A stretch of DNA of 40,400 nt from Rhodococcus sp. ARC_M6 (GTDB lineage: Bacteria > Actinomycetota > Actinomycetes > Mycobacteriales > Mycobacteriaceae): the NCBI RefSeq assembly GCF_022810305.1, contig NZ_JALGQH010000043.1:1-40400 (forward strand), given 5' to 3'. The translations under genes were made by a program, and so were the position numbers. Positions 39,419-40,400 of the stretch are shown here, one piece after another (within the stretch, counting starts at the first letter, position 1; each line of letters opens with the position of its first letter). The notes under the pieces were generated by a model that saw only the letters and a program-made list of their open reading frames with translations, had not been told where the DNA came from and did not search any database.

Positions 39419-40400
39419 GTGACTGTTCTCGATCGGCGACACCCACCCCAGCGAGGGCGCAAAGCTGCCGCAGCATTCAGCGCTACCGCGGTAGCCGTCA
39501 CCGTCACCCTCGGCGCCGCGGTCGGTACCGCAGCCGCGGACACCGTCGTAAATACCATCACTGTCAACAACTATCCGACTGCATTGGCGATCACCCCCGA
39601 CGGTGCCCACGCCTACGTCATCAGCGCCATCGGCGACACGGTATCGGCGATCGATATCGACCCCGAATCCCCCACCGTCAACACCGTCACCGCCACCATC
39701 CAGGTCGACGAAACGCCGACTGGGGTGTCGATCACCCCTGACGGCAGTCGCGCCTACGTCACCAACCAGTGGGGCCACTCAGTGTCGGTAATCGACACCG
39801 ATCCCGAATCCCCCACCGTCAACACCGTCACCGCCACCATCCCCGTCCTAGATAATCCGATGGGGATCGCGATCGCCCCCAACGGCAAACACGCCTACAT
39901 CGCCAACTACAAAGTCAACTGGGGTGGAACCACGGCGTCGGTAATCGATATCGACCCCGAATCCCCCACCGTCAACACCGTCACCGCCACGATCCCCGTC
40001 GGTTGGGGTCCGATGATGGTTGCGGTCACCCCTGACAGTTCCCGTGTCTACGTCACCAACACCGAAGACCGCACCGTGTCGGTAATCGATGCCGATCCCA
40101 CATCCCCCACCGTCAACACCGTCACCGGGACAATCCCGGTCGGCGGGAATCCGGCGGGGATCGCATTCACACCCGACGGCAGTCGCGCCTACGTCACCAA
40201 CCGAGAGAACGGCACGGTATTGACCATCGATACCGATCCCACATCCCCCACCGTCAATACCGTCACCTCCACCATCCCGGTCGGCGGGAATCCGGCGGGG
40301 ATCGCATTCACACCCGACGGCAGTCGCGCCTACGTCACCAACCGAGAGAACGGCACGGTATTGACCATCGATACCGATCCCACATCCCCCACCGTCAATA
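39419..40400 (+). CDS. Exported YVTN-type beta-propeller repeat protein (3' end outside window)
   Basis: Open from GTG 39419 (GAAGGG upstream) through the window end, at least 327 codons with no stop. The first 40 residues are a Sec signal: basic RRHPPQRGRK, a hydrophobic run FSATAVAVTVTLGAAVGT and AAA before Asp. The mature part is built of about 47-residue units, each with a consensus PTxxxITPDGSRAYVTNxxG then TVSVIDTDPxSPTVNTVTAT, i.e. one YVTN blade per unit. Six units or more are visible. Such secreted propellers serve adhesion, ligand binding or surface structure. The last two units are identical in DNA, a recent duplication. The protein end and any anchor are not visible. Confidence 0.88.
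   Translation, partial: MTVLDRRHPPQRGRKAAAAFSATAVAVTVTLGAAVGTAAADTVVNTITVNNYPTALAITPDGAHAYVISAIGDTVSAIDIDPESPTVNTVTATIQVDETPTGVSITPDGSRAYVTNQWGHSVSVIDTDPESPTVNTVTATIPVLDNPMGIAIAPNGKHAYIANYKVNWGGTTASVIDIDPESPTVNTVTATIPVGWGPMMVAVTPDSSRVYVTNTEDRTVSVIDADPTSPTVNTVTGTIPVGGNPAGIAFTPDGSRAYVTNRENGTVLTIDTDPTSPTVNTVTSTIPVGGNPAGIAFTPDGSRAYVTNRENGTVLTIDTDPTSPTVN
40133..40400 (+). repeat. Perfect 141-bp tandem duplication inside the propeller gene
   Basis: The unit starting ATCCCGGTCGGCGGGAAT at 40133-40273 repeats at 40274 with no difference over the 127 bases available before the window ends. 141 bp is 47 codons, one propeller blade, so the frame is kept. Confidence 0.92.

Overview
The window looks like chromosomal DNA of a mycolic-acid actinomycete, most likely the Rhodococcus erythropolis/qingshengii group. 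The basis is the moderately high GC, frequent GTG starts with 4-nt GTGA/ATGA overlaps, DtxR/IdeR-type iron boxes, and a gene set (ndh, PaaI-like thioesterase, blaI/blaR-like pair, gnd, guaB1, two CorC/HlyC-type proteins) that recurs in the Rv1841c-Rv1854c part of Mycobacterium tuberculosis. That comparison is from memory and was not searched.

Region 1 (1-7.9 kb) is accessory DNA. It opens with the right end of an IS21-family element that cuts into a host gene. An orphan MbcA/ParS-like antitoxin follows, then two tandem overlapping paralogs of unknown function, a MarR regulator divergent from an alpha/beta hydrolase with a perfect palindrome between them, a complete Xre-RES toxin-antitoxin pair, a 640-bp gap with a degenerate repeat pair and a strong hairpin, an ArsR-SRPBCC fusion, and an MFS transporter remnant.

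Region 2 (7.9-14.3 kb, minus strand) is the most interesting. It reads as one six-gene operon, in transcription order: a small twin-arginine-exported protein made of Gly/Gln, Gly-Ser-Ser and Glu-Pro-Thr repeats; a 698-aa multi-domain glycosyltransferase whose first domain has DxH and GGEE motifs reminiscent of polypeptide GalNAc-transferases; a PqqD-like carrier; an HprK-like P-loop kinase; an NTP_transf_5-type nucleotidyltransferase; and a GalE-type UDP-sugar epimerase. I propose that it makes and modifies (probably glycosylates) a mucin-like exported protein.

Region 3 (14.3-23.9 kb) holds a 36-aa membrane peptide, NDH-2, a thioesterase, and an iron-uptake locus. In the iron locus a FhuF-like protein is divergent from an ABC importer, with one iron box for each direction, and the first permease carries an N-terminal RDD domain. 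A DUF2156/rhomboid-like membrane protein is convergent with the importer; between them lies an unusual pair of interleaved inverted repeats.

Region 4 (23.9-39.2 kb, plus strand) is mostly conserved core. It has BlaI and an M56 peptidase behind a BlaI-type palindrome, a DEAD-box helicase with 19 GYQG repeats, gnd, a second DEAD-box helicase, a DMT transporter, guaB1, a structured leader with a candidate 49-aa ORF, two CorC/HlyC-type proteins, a conserved protein, a type III CoA-transferase and a metallophosphoesterase. Region 5 (39.4 kb to the end) is an exported YVTN beta-propeller protein that runs off the window and carries a perfect recent 141-bp tandem duplication. No tRNA, rRNA or CRISPR array was seen.
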